A stretch of 64,000 bases of DNA. It comes from Diadophis punctatus similis. Taxonomy: Eukaryota; Chordata; Lepidosauria; Squamata; Dipsadidae. Location: positions 12,322,919 to 12,386,918 of the forward strand of contig JALIGW010000010.1 in NCBI GenBank assembly GCA_023053685.1. Direction: 5' to 3'. Numbering within the stretch: position 1 is the stretch's first letter; each line of letters opens with the position of its first letter. Below, one piece after another: positions 1 to 14,202 of the stretch. The position numbers were made by a program, and so were the translations under genes. The notes under the pieces were generated by a model. It did not search any database. It saw only the letters and a program-made list of their open reading frames with translations, and was not told the origin of the DNA.

Positions 1-3537
<3,537 letters not shown>

Positions 3538-3712
3538 AATAAATTTTAACAAACCTCCCTTGTATCATTAGTCCTTTTCTTATATTTCCATGTTTCTGTT
3601 TTTATTAGCTAACCGTTGATAAAATAAGTCCCATGTCAAAAAGAATTCAGTTTCTTTCTTTTCCTTAATTGTAAGTGTTAGTCTATCCATTTCTGCACAT
3701 TCTGGTATTTTT

Positions 3713-4420
3713 TTAAATCACATTTTCATCTGTAGGGATCTCTTCATTTTTCCATTGTGCAAATACAATTCTAGCTACAGTTAATACATGTAAAATCAAA
3801 TATGTATTCCCCTTCTTATACTTATCCGGTAATATGCTCAACAAAAATATTTCTGGTTTTAAATCTATATGTTGCTTTATCATTTTTTCCAACCATGTGT
3901 GTATTTTTTCCCAATATTTTTTGGCTTTTGGACATATCCACCACATATGATAATACGAACAAGCTATCTGATGACATTTCCAACATTTAGCAGACATGTC
4001 CTTAAACATCTTTGGCAACCGTGTGGATGAAAAATGCCATCTATAAAACATTTTATAAAGATTTACTTCATATGCAGTTGACATCGTTAATTTAAAATTC
4101 CTATCCCACAATTTCTGCCATTTATCTAACTCTACTGTATAACCAAAATTTTTAGCCCATACTATCATTGTCTCCCTTACTTGCTGACCTTCCATTTTGA
4201 TACTTAGTAGATAGCTATACATTTTCTTTATTAATTTTTCATCCGTCCCTGTTAATATCTGATCTAATTCTGTTAATTCTTTATAAAAAACATACATTTT
4301 AGCATTTCTCATCTCGAGATTGTATCTGCACTTATGGCCACCTTGACTACTCAATTCTTGTTTAGTTTTGAGTTCCCCCTTTTCATTCAAAATGTCTTTG
4401 TATCTTGTAATTTTTTCCAT
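3713..4420 (-). pseudogene. L1 ORF2p C-terminal segment
   Basis: A 235-codon open stretch matching the end of L1 ORF2p. Landmarks are the conserved W-rich region (FYRWHFSSTRLPKMF) and the terminal knuckle CWKC, then H, then WWIC, followed by W and the EIFLL stretch before the stop. In L1 this domain binds RNA and is needed for retrotransposition. The copy lacks an intact upstream frame and is a relic. Confidence 0.8.
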
Positions 4421-5199
4421 AATAATAAAATTTGGATGTATAGTGCCTCCATTGTGGAGAGCCAGACTGGTATTTTCAAATAATGTTGTTCCTTAACTTT
4501 TATCCATACTGATAATAATGCATTTCTAATATAATGTCTTTGGAAGTAACTATGTACTTTATTTTTCCCATACCATAAGAAGGCATGCTAACCCAATTGG
4601 AGATCATCTCCCTCCAAAATTAATAATCTTTTATGCCTCAAACTGATTCATTCTTTCACCCATGTAAGTACCGAGGCCTGATATTACAACTCCCAATCTG
4701 GCAGCCCAAAACCCCTCATTTTTAGAATCTTGCAGCATTTTCAAACGTATTGCTTTTTTCCCTTGCCAAATATATCTTAATATTATTTTATTTAATTCTT
4801 CAAAGTATTTTTTCCAGCTTTATCGGGATTGTTTGAAATAAATATAATAATCTCGGCAAGATATTCATTTTTATAGTAGCTATTCTTCCTGTCAGCGACA
4901 GTTGCAGGTTTTTCCACTTTTCCAGATCTATTTCAATTTGTTGGATCAGTAATTATCTTCTTTAATGATTGCACATCTTGCAGTAAGTTGAATTCCTAAG
5001 TATTTAACTTTCTTTATCTGAATGTCCTCTTCATTAACTCTTTTTTCTGTGTATCTGTAAGGTTTTTGACTAAAATTTTAGTTTTTTCCTTATTTATTTT
5101 CAATCCTGCAACTTCACCATATTCTTCTATTTTTTAAATTAATTTGGGTCCAGTTTCTTGTGGTTCTTCCAGGATAAAAACCAAATCATCTGCAAACGC

Positions 5200-5514
5200 C
5201 TATAGCTTGTATTTTTCTTTTTTTATTTCCATTATTTTTATTTCTATGTCTTGTCTAATATTTCTATTTAACACTTCCAATGTCAATATAAATAGTAAAG
5301 GGGATAGTAGACATCCTTTTCTTGTGCCTTTTTTTATATTAAAGTTCTCTGTCATATCCCCATTTACCATCACCTTTGCCTTTTGTTTGTGATATATTGC
5401 CTTAATCATGTTAATAAATATCTCACCAAAGTCCATAGATTTTAGTTGTAATAACATAAATTGCCAATTTACATTATCAAATGCTTTCTGCGCATCTAAG
5501 AAAATCAACGCCAT
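5200..5514 (-). pseudogene. L1 ORF2 RT palm fragment
   Basis: A 104-codon frame with two L1 RT landmarks: FLDAQKAFDNVNW near its start and GTRKGCLLSPLLF (normally [13 protein letters not shown]). The conserved Q is K here. Flanking parts of the RT lie in other frames, so the enzyme is broken. Confidence 0.8.
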
Positions 5515-5757
5515 TTGTTTTTCCAGGATGTGCTTCTTAATACTCCAGTGTATTTAAAATCATTCTCATATTGTTTTTAATCTGTCTCTTAGGCATTCTG
5601 GTCTGAATGTATAAATTCATTCAGAAACCTTTTTAGCTCTCTGCTATTATTGAAGCATATACTATAATCAGCATTCAATAAAGATATTGGCCTGTAGTCT
5701 TTTATCTGCATTAAATCTGAATCTTTTTTTGTATAAGGGTAATATTTGCTTCCATCT

Positions 5758-7000
5758 AGTGGTGGAATTCAGCCGGTTCAGGCTGGTTTGGGCGAACCAT
5801 TAGTAAAAATTCTGGCTGACCCCGCCTGCTCATCTCGCGTGCTCGCCCGCCACTGCTGCCTGCCTTCTGCTGCGGCCCTGATCTCCCTGGGTGAGTGAGC
5901 CTGCAAGCAAGGTCCAGTCAAGTTGACTCCCGGGCCAGCCTAGCCTGCTGCCACCGCAAGCCCCGGTCAAGTTGACTCCCGGCCCAGCATACCTGCCTCT
6001 GCAAGCCCCGGGCGAGTGCCAACTCCCGGGCCAGCCTAGGCCACTGCCTCAGGGTGGACATGGTGAGGCTTGGCCGCTTTTCGGACCTGGCTCTCACCAT
6101 CCTTCCACCAGCATGCCACCCGCCCGCTCCCCCTCCCCCTCTGGTCAGGGGATGCGCCAGTCCCTGGCTCAGGCCTTCCCCAGGGCCTCCGCCCGTTCAC
6201 CCCCCGCCTCACTCAACTTCCGAAGGACCGCCTTGGTGGGGGGGGGAAATGGTGAGGCTCGGTCTCCTTTCGCAAGAAGCTTCCAGCCGCCAGTGTTTTC
6301 AACCCAAGAAGCCTCCAGCCACGCTTTCCTCTACGTCTCATCCGGAAAGCACTGTACAGAGAGAAGCAGCCAGGTTGGATGCTGTTTCCCTCTGCCACCT
6401 ACAGCCCTTTCTAGATGAGACTTAGAGGAAAGTGTGGCTCATGGCTGCTAAACTTCGCTGTGGTGCACAAGATGCTTTCCCATAAAGAGCAGCGAAGGAG
6501 AGAAACAGCCACTGACCTGGAGAACACGTGGAGCCTCCATGTACTCTCTGGGTCAGCGGCTGTTTCTCTCCTTCACTGCTCTTTGTGGGAAAGCGTTTGG
6601 CGCAGCAAGCGAAATTTAGCAGCCATGAGCCGGGCTTTCCTCTAAGTCTCATCCGGAAAGCACTGTGCAGAGAGAAGCACCTATTTCCCTCTGCTGCCCG
6701 CAGCACTTTCTGGATGAGACTTATAGGAAAGAGCAGCTCATTGCTGCTAAATTTCGCTGTGCTGCACCAAATGCTTTCCCAGCAAGTACAACGAAGGAGA
6801 GAAGCAGCCGCTGACTATTCTTCGCTGTTCTTGCTGGGAAAGAGCTTTCAGTGAATCGGGGAGGCCTTGGGTGGTCTGCTCCAGCACCAAACCCCACATG
6901 GTCTTCCCCACCCTGAGATACCTCATATGCATTTAACAACCTGCGCATTCAATTAGCGAATGCATTGGGGAAAGCAGGGAGTGATCACGTTCTTTTAGCG
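5758..7000. mobile_element. GC-rich composite of MITE-like DNA with tiled palindromes
   Basis: An abrupt change from AT-rich L1 to GC-rich sequence. The left edge (gtggtggaattcagccggtt) resembles the gtgggttc-type hAT end seen at 26925. Open frames here are compositional; none resembles a known protein. From 6321 to 6850 the DNA is a chain of head-to-head palindromes sharing two arm types (see findings). The last 150 bp (6850-7000) match no family I can name. Outer boundaries and target duplications were not recognised. Confidence 0.5.
6414..6654. repeat. Large palindrome, ~105-bp arms
   Basis: Arms 6414-6518 and 6549-6654 are reverse complements at high identity around a ~30-bp loop. Each arm carries ggctcatggctgctaaa or its complement and a gcagcgaaggagagaaacag block. 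Both outer ends are shared with neighbouring palindromes at 6321-6431 and 6636-6735. Confidence 0.85.
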
Positions 7001-7082
7001 TGATTCAATCAGAGTAACAGAGTTGGAAGGGACCTTGTAGGTCATCTAGTCCAACTCCCCACTCCAGCAGGAATCCCTATAC

Positions 7083-7647
7083 CTGTGATGGTAAACCTAT
7101 GACACATGTGCCACAGGTGGCACGCGGAGCCATATATGAGGGCACGCGAGGCATTGCCCTATGTCAGCTCCAGTGCGCATGCGTGCGCTGGCCAGATGAT
7201 TTTCGGCCTTGGGGAAGGCCATTTTCAGGAGGCTTCCCTGAAGCCTCCAGAGTGTGAAAAACGGCCCAATGGGCAAACTAGAAGTTCGGAAAAATGGACT
7301 TCCAGTTTGTCTGTTGGGCCATTTTTTGCACTCCGGAGGCTTCAGGGAAGCCTCCTGAAGTCTCTGGTGGGTGAAAAACGGCCCAAAGGGCAAACAGGAA
7401 GTCCATTTTTCCGAACTTCTGGTCAGCCCGTTGGGCCGTTTTTCACCATCCTCAGGCTTCAGGAGTCTGGAGGCTTCAGTGAGGCCTGTGAGCATGCGCG
7501 GGGGGGCAGCGGGGGGTTTGTGCACATGCACGGGAGGGCAGTGCAGGGGTTGTGCGCATGCACGGGAAGGGCATGGGTGTGGGTACACGCACGCGCTAGC
7601 ACGCACACCCTTTTGGCACGCAAGCCAAAAAAGGTTCGCCATCACTG
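7083..7647. mobile_element. hAT-type MITE inserted in CR1
   Basis: Ends ctgtgatggtaaacc and ggttcgccatcactg are imperfect inverted repeats. It is flanked by 8-bp duplications ccctatac (7075-7082) and ccctacac (7648-7655), which differ at one site. Internally it carries repeated inverted blocks (gggccgtttttcac and relatives). No transposase. Same family as 12786, 31074, 44724 and the fragment ending at 33361. Confidence 0.88.
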
Positions 7648-7655
7648 CCCTACAC

Positions 7656-8570
7656 CATTTCCGACAAATGGCAGTCCAATTTCCTCTTGAAAGTCTCAAG
7701 TGTTGGAGCTCTCACCACCTCCAAAGGCAAGCTGTTCCACTGGTTGATCGCTCTCACTGTCAGAAATTTTCTCCTTATTTCCAGGTTGAATCTCTCCTTG
7801 GTCAGTTTCCATCCATTATTCCTTGTCTGGCTTTCTGGTGCCATAGAGAACAGCCTGACCCCCTCCTTTCTGTGACATCCCCTCAAGTATTAGAACACTG
7901 CTATCATGTCACCCCTGGTCCTTCTCTTCGTCAGACTGGCCAAGCTCAGGTCTTGTAACCACTCTTCGTATGTTTTAGTTTCCAGCCCCCTAATCATCCT
8001 GGTTGCTCTCCTCTGCACTTTCTCTAGAGTATCGATGTCTTTTTTGTTGTGTGGTGACCTAAACTGGATGCAATACTCTAGGTGTGGTCTAACTAAGGCT
8101 TTATAGAGTGGTATTAGTACCTCCCTAGACCTAGATTGTATCCCTCTATTAACGCAGCTTAGGGTTGCATTGGTTTTTTTGGCTGCTGCTGCACACTGCT
8201 GACTCATGTTTAGCTGGTTGTCTACTAAGACTCCAAGATCCCTCTCACAGTCACTGCTATTGAGTCTGGTTTCACCCAGTTTATATGTATATTTTTGGTT
8301 TTTCTTACCTAAGTGTAGAACTTTACTTTTCTCTGCATTGAATTTCATTTTGTTAGATAGGGCCCAGTTTTCAAGTCTGTCAAGATCCATCTGGATCTTG
8401 AGCCTGTCCTCTAGGGTGTTAGCTATACTTGCCAGATTAGTATCATCTGCAAATTTGGTTAGTTCCCCTTCTATTCCCTCATCTAGGTCCTTTAGGAAGA
8501 TATTAAAGAGTACTGGGCCTAAGACAGAACCTTGTGGTACCCCAACCTTGTGGTACCCCACACCCCACAA
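7656..8570 (-). pseudogene. CR1 ORF2 (RT C-terminal half) in two frames
   Basis: 8570-7890 encodes GVPQGSVLGPVLFNIF, then the catalytic box FADDTNLAS, then GVLVDNQLNMSQQC, VRPHLEY and KVQRRATRMI, all typical CR1 RT and thumb. 7886-7656 continues after a frameshift with RRKFLTVRAINQWNSLPLEVV, the normal CR1 C-terminus. The FADD box is intact, but the frame is broken at about 7888 and the element is truncated just upstream of GVPQG, so no active enzyme is expected. Confidence 0.85.
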
Positions 8571-8578
8571 TCAAACGA

Positions 8579-8634
8579 ATCCTTGGGTTACGAATGTAAT
8601 TGGCAGGCTGTATTATATTCGTAACTTGAGGATT
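8579..8634. repeat. Short hairpin, 23-bp arms
   Basis: Arms 8579-8601 and 8612-8634 (ggttacgaatgtaat against attatattcgtaac) are inverted repeats with about three mismatches around an 11-bp loop. Possibly the remnant of a very short MITE. It sits exactly at the truncated 5' end of the CR1 copy. Confidence 0.6.
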
Positions 8635-8917
8635 ATCTGTAATTGTAAATTTAAGACAAAGAATTGATTAGGTTTATTCAAAGATAGACATACATTGTTG
8701 AGGAAGTTATAGAACAAAACTTGCCATCATTTCAGTAGACCTACACTGCTAATCTGTAGGCTTTCTTGTAACTATAATTAATCTCTTATTTTGATCATGA
8801 AAAAATGATGTATCGACCAAATCAGGAAGGCTTTCATATTAACAGCTGATACTTCCCTAGAAGTAAGCAGACTAGGCAGTAGTACTTATAAATACTCTGT
8901 AATCATAATACTGGAGA
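8635..8917. other. No recognised feature
   Basis: AT-rich single-copy-looking DNA between the CR1 relic and the foldback structure. No coding potential, terminal repeats or tandem repeats recognised. Confidence 0.5.
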
Positions 8918-9307
8918 CTGGCAGCTCCGTCGCATCCCTTAGCCAGTCTGTGCAGGGAAACACCTTGCACAGTAAAGAAAAACTTCTCGCGAGTGCGAGC
9001 AATTAACAACTTATCCGAGAAGTTTTTCATTACCGTGCAAGGTGTTTCCCTGCACAGACCGGCCGAGCGACGCAACGGAGCTGCCAGATTCTGGTAAGAT
9101 GCGCATCTCGTGGCCCGCCCCGCCACATCTCCCGCCCCACCTGCCACCCCAAAATTACGCCCCACCACGAGACGCGCATCTTAACGGAGTCTGGCAGCTC
9201 CGTCCTGTCTCTTGGCCGGTTTGTGCAGGGAAACACCTTGCATAGTAAAGAAAAACTTTTTGCGAGTGCGAGAAGTTGTTAACTGCTCACACTCACGAGA
9301 AGTTTTT

Positions 9308-10746
9308 GATCAATGGAAGTTGCTATAAGGGTCAGAGGATTGAAGGAGGGATTATATGAAGATTTAAAAGGAAGGATGGTTGATGCTTTGGACCAGGTGT
9401 CTGGAATTTCTAAAGTGGAACTGGCTACACAAATTGACAAGATATACAGAATCAACTCATGGTATGCTAAACAAAAACATTTACCAAGGGACATTGTTAT
9501 ATATTTTACTACAAGAGCCTTACAGAATAGAATTATACAGGCAACGTTCAACAACAATCTTAAGGTGAATGGTCAGGAATTAAAGATTTGGAAAGAAATC
9601 CCCTCTAAAATGCTCAAAGCCAGAAAAAGTTACACCTTTCTGATTGATGAACTCAAAAGATTAAATTTACAATATAAATGGGAAGCGCCAGTAGGAGTAG
9701 CGGTGAAATTTTCTGGAAAAAGATACCGGCTTAATACGATAAAGAAAGCTACTGAATTTTATGTCAATGTTTTAAAGGTTGATATATCCAAAATTCCAGA
9801 GGAAGGATGTATGAAAGTAAAAGAGGAGGAGGAGGGGAAGCCATCCCTGTTGGATCAAAAGGAAATAGATTTAAAAAACCAAGATGAGTGCCAGAGCCAG
9901 ACAGTCGGGGAAAAGGAGATGGAGGATCGGGACCAGATGGGAGACAAGTTGAGAAACTCAAAATCATTGAGCTATTAAAAGATGCAACTATCAAGATACA
10001 AAAAGATGTGGTGTTGAAATATATTGGACGGATAGAGATTAATACGATTGTATTTTTCCTTTTCTCTTCCCCCCCCCTTTTTATATACATATATATATAT
10101 TTTGAAGATTTGTTTTTCTTTTTTTAAGATTTTTAAGATTTTTTGTTTTTTGAAGTTAATAAGTTAATGTATAATAATATTATGTTATTAATATTATGAT
10201 GAAATTTAATATTTAATGATTACCTATGTAATATTTAGTTAAGTTTTATTTAATTTTGAGGTTATTTTTAATGTTAATAATATTAGTTTAAGATTTTTGT
10301 ATTTTATATTTAGCTATTATTTATATAATATTTACCTTGCACAAGGTAGAGGACTGAAGGGAGGAGGAAGGAAGTTCGTTTGTTTATCTTTTTCCTTTTT
10401 TTTCTCTATTTTATTTTAGTTATGCTTTTCTTGTATTGTTAAAGAGATTTTTCTTTCTATTTTTTTCTATTTTTTTGTATCTTTATTATTGTATACATAG
10501 ACGATATATTATTAGTGTATAATTTGGAGTTGAAGCTTTCAAAAAATAATGTTCTTTTTTATTAACTTAATTTAAATTTATTTAATTGATATTATGCCCT
10601 GTATTCTCTCTGGGAAGTCCGGGGGGGAAGGGGGGGAGGGAAGGGGGTGGGTTAGGGGGGAGAAAAAATAAAAAAATGTTTGTACTTTATATTCAATATT
10701 TAGCTATTATCTATGTAATTTTGTACTAATAAAACTTTTTGAACAA
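9308..10746 (+). mobile_element. ORF1-only L1-like (HAL1-like) element, 5'-truncated copy
   Basis: Flanked by an 11-bp target duplication gagaagttttt (9297-9307 and 10747-10757). It contains the C-terminal part of an L1 ORF1 frame, then ~770 bp of AT-rich non-coding DNA without any RT, a G-rich polypurine tract (10619-10665) and a short 3' end. The 3' end is shared with the complete copy at 28425-30970 (ctgggaagtc, G-run, aataaaaaaatg, ttgtactttgta/atttgtac, aaaacttttt). The agreement in structure argues for a real family lacking ORF2. Confidence 0.78.
9313..9978 (+). pseudogene. L1-type ORF1p, RRM and C-terminal domains
   Basis: A 221-codon intact frame corresponding to the second half of L1 ORF1p, the RNA-binding nucleic-acid chaperone. 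It starts inside the RRM (EVAIRVRGLKEG) and continues through the conserved KIYRINSWYAKQ and LPRDIVIYF stretch, the LKARKSYTF segment and the RYRLNTIKKA block of the C-terminal domain. A Glu/Lys/Gln-rich tail follows. The N-terminal coiled coil is lost by 5' truncation. The initiating ATG is internal to the family's ORF1. No ORF2 follows. Confidence 0.8.
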
Positions 10747-10819
10747 GAGAAGTTTTTCTTTACCGTGCAAGGTGTTTCCCTGCACAGACCGGCCGAGAGA
10801 TGCGACGGAGCTGCCAGAC

Positions 10820-10950
10820 TCCGGTAAGATGTGTGTCTCACGGCCCGCCCCGCCCCGCCCGGCCCCATCCCCTCCCCCCATAATAAGGCCATGGCCATAT
10901 TTCGGGGGTAAAAAGAAAATAAGACCCTGTCTTATTTTCGGGGAAACACG
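10820..10950. mobile_element. TA-type MITE end (ccgtgtttcccc family), partial
   Basis: Contains aataagaccctgtcttattt and ends ggggaaacacg at 10950, the right end of the ccgtgtttccccgaaaataag family seen complete at 14065, 35999 and 37969. No matching left end was found, so it is a fragment fused to the foldback structure. Confidence 0.6.
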
Positions 10951-12785
10951 TTAGCAGTTGTGGTTTTTTAGAACTGTGCAATTAAGATAGTAAAAAATTA
11001 TTACCTCTAGAATGGCTACCTCCTAAAACACTTCCTGCTGCCAGAAATTTTGTCTACCTGTGTCAGCTTATTCTTCCTGTGTCATGATGTTGTGAATTAC
11101 CTAAGCCTTCTAAAAGATACCATGATTCTGAATCTTTGTTAACTGTCTTCCCTCCTCCAACACACAATGAAGGGGGGAGGAAATTATGGTATTTAGGAAA
11201 GTAATCAGATATTATTGTAATGGATTTTTAAAAACAGCATCAACTGTTAACTGGACAATATTAAATTTTAAAAAATGACATTTCTGGCAAAATCAATCTC
11301 TTTAAAAATGCTAACAATTCATTGCAAATATTTTTTTAATATACGAGGACATAAGAAAAGCAAAGATCATCTAATGACAGGCATAATGTTAATATTACAT
11401 TTTCAATAATGAATCACTTGCTAAGTGCCAACAGAAAATAGGTTATAAAGCCTTGCTGAAATTCATTAGTAAAGCAGTTGGCAGTTATCATATTTCACAG
11501 AAACACCTGCATGTTTATCTTCTCATTACCAATTGGATGATGGAATTTTTTTCAAGCACATTTCAAAAAATCTGCCAACTTCAAGTGTAAAAAAAATAAA
11601 CTTTGTAGTTAATTTTTCCCTTAACAAAGTACAGCTGTTGAGAATAATTGCTCAAGATCTTACCCTGTAATGTCAACTGCAGCAGAACAAAGAGTATTTA
11701 ATTAGCAAATCTATCCAGTAATTCAACACCTATTATATAAAATGCCTTTGTGATTTTGTTCAGGATAATTTGCTAAGAGGGTTATTACTGACATTCAGAT
11801 GAAATTCGAAAGTCCTACACGAGTAGAGTCATAATAGCAGCAATGATCCCCCCCCCAAAAAAATCAGGAGATCCTCTGTCACATCTGTCTTTTTTGCAAT
11901 GCAGCAGCTTATTTCTTGACTTCTTAATTCCTGGACTCAGTATAGTGAGAGTCCTTCATGCCAATATTCAATCAGCAATACATATTTAAGGGACACTATT
12001 AAAATATCTAGCAGAAAAGTGATTTTTTTTGTTAAGAGTGACAGCACTATGATCAAATTGGTCATTTAAACTATAAACTGAAATGATGGAATTTTGTGAA
12101 GAGGTTGTAAAAAGGAAAGGGACAGAATAAAAAAAAGGTCCTTACTATTTACTGTGATTAATATTTTGTGTTATAACTCAATTACCTATTCATTTGTTTG
12201 ACATTGCAAGATAATTTAAAGCAAAAAAAATTGCATTTGTTCCAACCTATTTTTATATTATGTAATCTATCATATGTAGTTTACTGTGTACACAGTAGCC
12301 CCCCCTTTTTTTACAGATCACACTTATTAAGTTTTTATAGTCTGAAAAAAAAGTCTTAAAATGTTTCCCATATTATGTGCTTATAGTGAAATCAGATAAA
12401 TTAGAAATTAGATAGAAATGGATAAGCTTTAAGTAAGAGAGAGAGAGGTCCATCAATTATGCTATCTTGAGAGCTGCTCAGCAAAGGCCAAGAAATAGTG
12501 TGCTGTCTTTCTTTGTGATCCACTGGGGCCCGGACACCAAGGAATCCTCTGAATGGGACAGGACCAAGCTTTCTTATATACAGAATGTCCTACATTTGCA
12601 GTAACCCAGCTGCACCATATATCGAGCTGCACACAGACTGGATCTAAAGACCCTCTGACTCTGGGTCTTTCTTTCCAACCACATGACAACAGCCGTATAG
12701 CACACTAGGCTGATAGAATGATCAAATCCCAAAAGCGAAATGTAATTGGAAGGTATATGTGGCTTCTGTCAGGAATACCGTAAAC
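10951..12785. other. Unique AT-rich (intronic) DNA
   Basis: No terminal repeats, RT motifs or exon-like frames seen. A 75-codon minus frame at 12462-12689 has no recognisable motif or splice context. Short homopolymers only. Confidence 0.6.
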
Positions 12786-13129
12786 CCGTGATGGCGAACC
12801 TATGGCACACGTGCCAGAGGTGGTACACAGAGCCCTCTCTGCTGGCACTCGTGCCGTCACCTCAGGTCAGATCTCCGTGGCGTTTCTTTCGTGAGCTTCT
12901 GTTTCCCTGCAAATGACAAAACAGAAGTTCACGAAAGAAAAAGATTTTACCTCTTGCTGCGCTGCCGGTGTTGGGATGCCCCCCCTCCCGCCAGCCAGCT
13001 GGTCTTCGGGTCTCTGCTGTGCATGCGAATGTCCGTGCATGCGCACATTTGTGTGCACACACATACCTTTCAGTTTGGGCATGTGCACGCAGTTTGGGCA
13101 CTCGGTGTCTAAAAGGTTCGCCATCACTG
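12786..13129. mobile_element. hAT-type MITE
   Basis: Ends ccgtgatggcgaacc and ggttcgccatcactg, flanked by 8-bp duplications ccgtaaac (12778-12785) and ccctaaac (13130-13137) differing at one site. It contains an internal hairpin around 12880-12940 (agcttctgtttccctgcaaa and the inverted gaagttcacgaaag). Non-coding. Confidence 0.88.
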
Positions 13130-13137
13130 CCCTAAAC

Positions 13138-13813
13138 TATATATTCATATCTTGGAATATGTACCAGCTGTTCAAGCGGCCGCATGATCCCAGGAAAAGA
13201 TGCTGTTCATCTGTCATTCCTGTGATGACTGGGACAATGGAATTTGTCCCTCAAGGTATCCCCTCTCACCTGGATATCTAAGGCCTGAACTTCCAAAAAT
13301 GTCCAAATGTCAACCAAGAAGAAAAGGAATTGGAGGGCTTCTATTACAGAAGTTATCACAGAAGAAAGTGTATTTTCTAACAGTTACTATGACTTGTTTA
13401 AATAGGGTAGTGTTGGTTAAAGAAGGCTAGTTATCTATCAAAAAAAGTAATGACATGCACCAAGTAGAAACAGTGCTTTATTAACAATAGGCTTCTTATT
13501 TTGTTCTATGTAAAGAAAAACAAACTTCAATTGATTTAAGTTAAATAATAAATGTTACTTTATTTCTATTTGCAAACTTTACAATACACACCAAGTTTAA
13601 TTATATTTGTCCTATGCTCAACAAGTCATAATAAAGGAGAATATTTGTAGCTCAGGGTTGAAATGGTGCTCTGAGCTTGGTTGTTTTCTTGCAGACATTT
13701 CATCACCCCAAACTAAGTAACATCATCATAAGTCATAATAAGTAAAATAAACAGATGTACCAAATTGCGAAAAGAATAAGTGGTAGGAAGGTGTCAGGAG
13801 GTATCTTAGATTT
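13138..13813. other. Unique DNA with a possible dispersed-repeat scrap
   Basis: Mostly unremarkable. At about 13650-13735 the string gagcttggttgttttcttgc followed by agacatttcatcacc looks like a dispersed 3'-end sequence I have seen in reptile DNA, but I cannot assign a family. Otherwise nothing. Confidence 0.4.
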
Positions 13814-13821
13814 CCCTAAAG

Positions 13822-14028
13822 CTGGGATTCTTACCATGGGTCTATGCAGTCTTTGGGGGTCTGTTGAGAAATTTTAGAAGTAGCATCTATGAACCTATTT
13901 GTTTTATTTGCACTATAAACTCTATCTATATATTTTATCTTATGTATTTAAATACATTTTTAAAGGCGTTCACAGCTTTCACCGGACTCGCAAAGAGTCC
14001 CACAGAACAAAAAAGTTAAGCACATCTG
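13822..14028. mobile_element. hAT-type MITE, second family
   Basis: Ends ctgggattcttacc and gttaagcacatctg are imperfect inverted repeats. It is flanked by 8-bp duplications ccctaaag (13814-13821) and ccctacag (14029-14036), one mismatch. About 207 bp, non-coding. Confidence 0.7.
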
Positions 14029-14064
14029 CCCTACAGAAATGTATTTCCTATTAGGAAACAACTA

Positions 14065-14200
14065 CCGTGTTTCCCCGAAGATAAGACCCTGTCTTATATA
14101 TTTTTTGAACCCTGGAATAAGCGCTTGGCCTTACTGCCATGCACTCAAAAGTCCGATTGGGCTTATTATCAGGGGATGTCTTATTTTGGCGGAAACAGGG
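14065..14200. mobile_element. TA-flanked MITE, ccgtgtttcccc family
   Basis: Begins ccgtgtttccccgaagataag, ends ttggcggaaacaggg, with TA on both sides (14063-14064, 14201-14202). 136 bp, non-coding. TA duplication suggests a Tc1/mariner-type transposase in trans. Confidence 0.8.
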
Positions 14201-14202
14201 TA

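Larger units (their letters stand above)
3541..5757 (-). mobile_element. L1 LINE fragment (ORF2 RT to C-terminus)
   Basis: Antisense L1 ORF2 sequence. On the minus strand, RT palm motifs come first (5200-5514), then the long linker, then the C-terminal Cys/His domain (3713-4420). The 5' side stops at about 5757, where GC-rich non-L1 DNA begins. The 3' side stops against the CR1-group LINE, so it is truncated at both ends or interrupted. Numerous frameshifts make it clearly old. Confidence 0.8.
7001..8576 (-). mobile_element. CR1 LINE, antisense, split by a hAT MITE
   Basis: The 3' end lies at the left: the reverse complement of the classic CR1 3' UTR (gttggaagggaccttgtagg, agtccaactc) covers 7020-7075. 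Coding sequence continues to 8576, where it is 5'-truncated. A hAT MITE at 7083-7647 with its own 8-bp target duplication interrupts it. Removing the MITE rejoins the CR1 3' region with the ORF2 C-terminus. Confidence 0.88.
8918..10819. repeat. Foldback element: serial hairpins, third one split by a LINE
   Basis: One arm sequence (core gtgcagggaaacacctt and complement) occurs four times in alternating orientation: 8918-8991, 9016-9087, 9191-9260 and 10758-10819. Arms 1 and 2 form hairpin 1. A second arm type (aagatgcgcatctcgtgg against ccacgagacgcgcatctt) forms a hairpin at 9086-9192. Arms 3 and 4 would form a third hairpin, but an L1-like insertion (9308-10746) lies in its loop. No transposase or clear outer target duplication. 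Confidence 0.75.

Noticed and set aside
12462..12689. 75-codon minus frame in unique DNA
   Set aside because: No similarity or splice sites; adjacent frames are closed.
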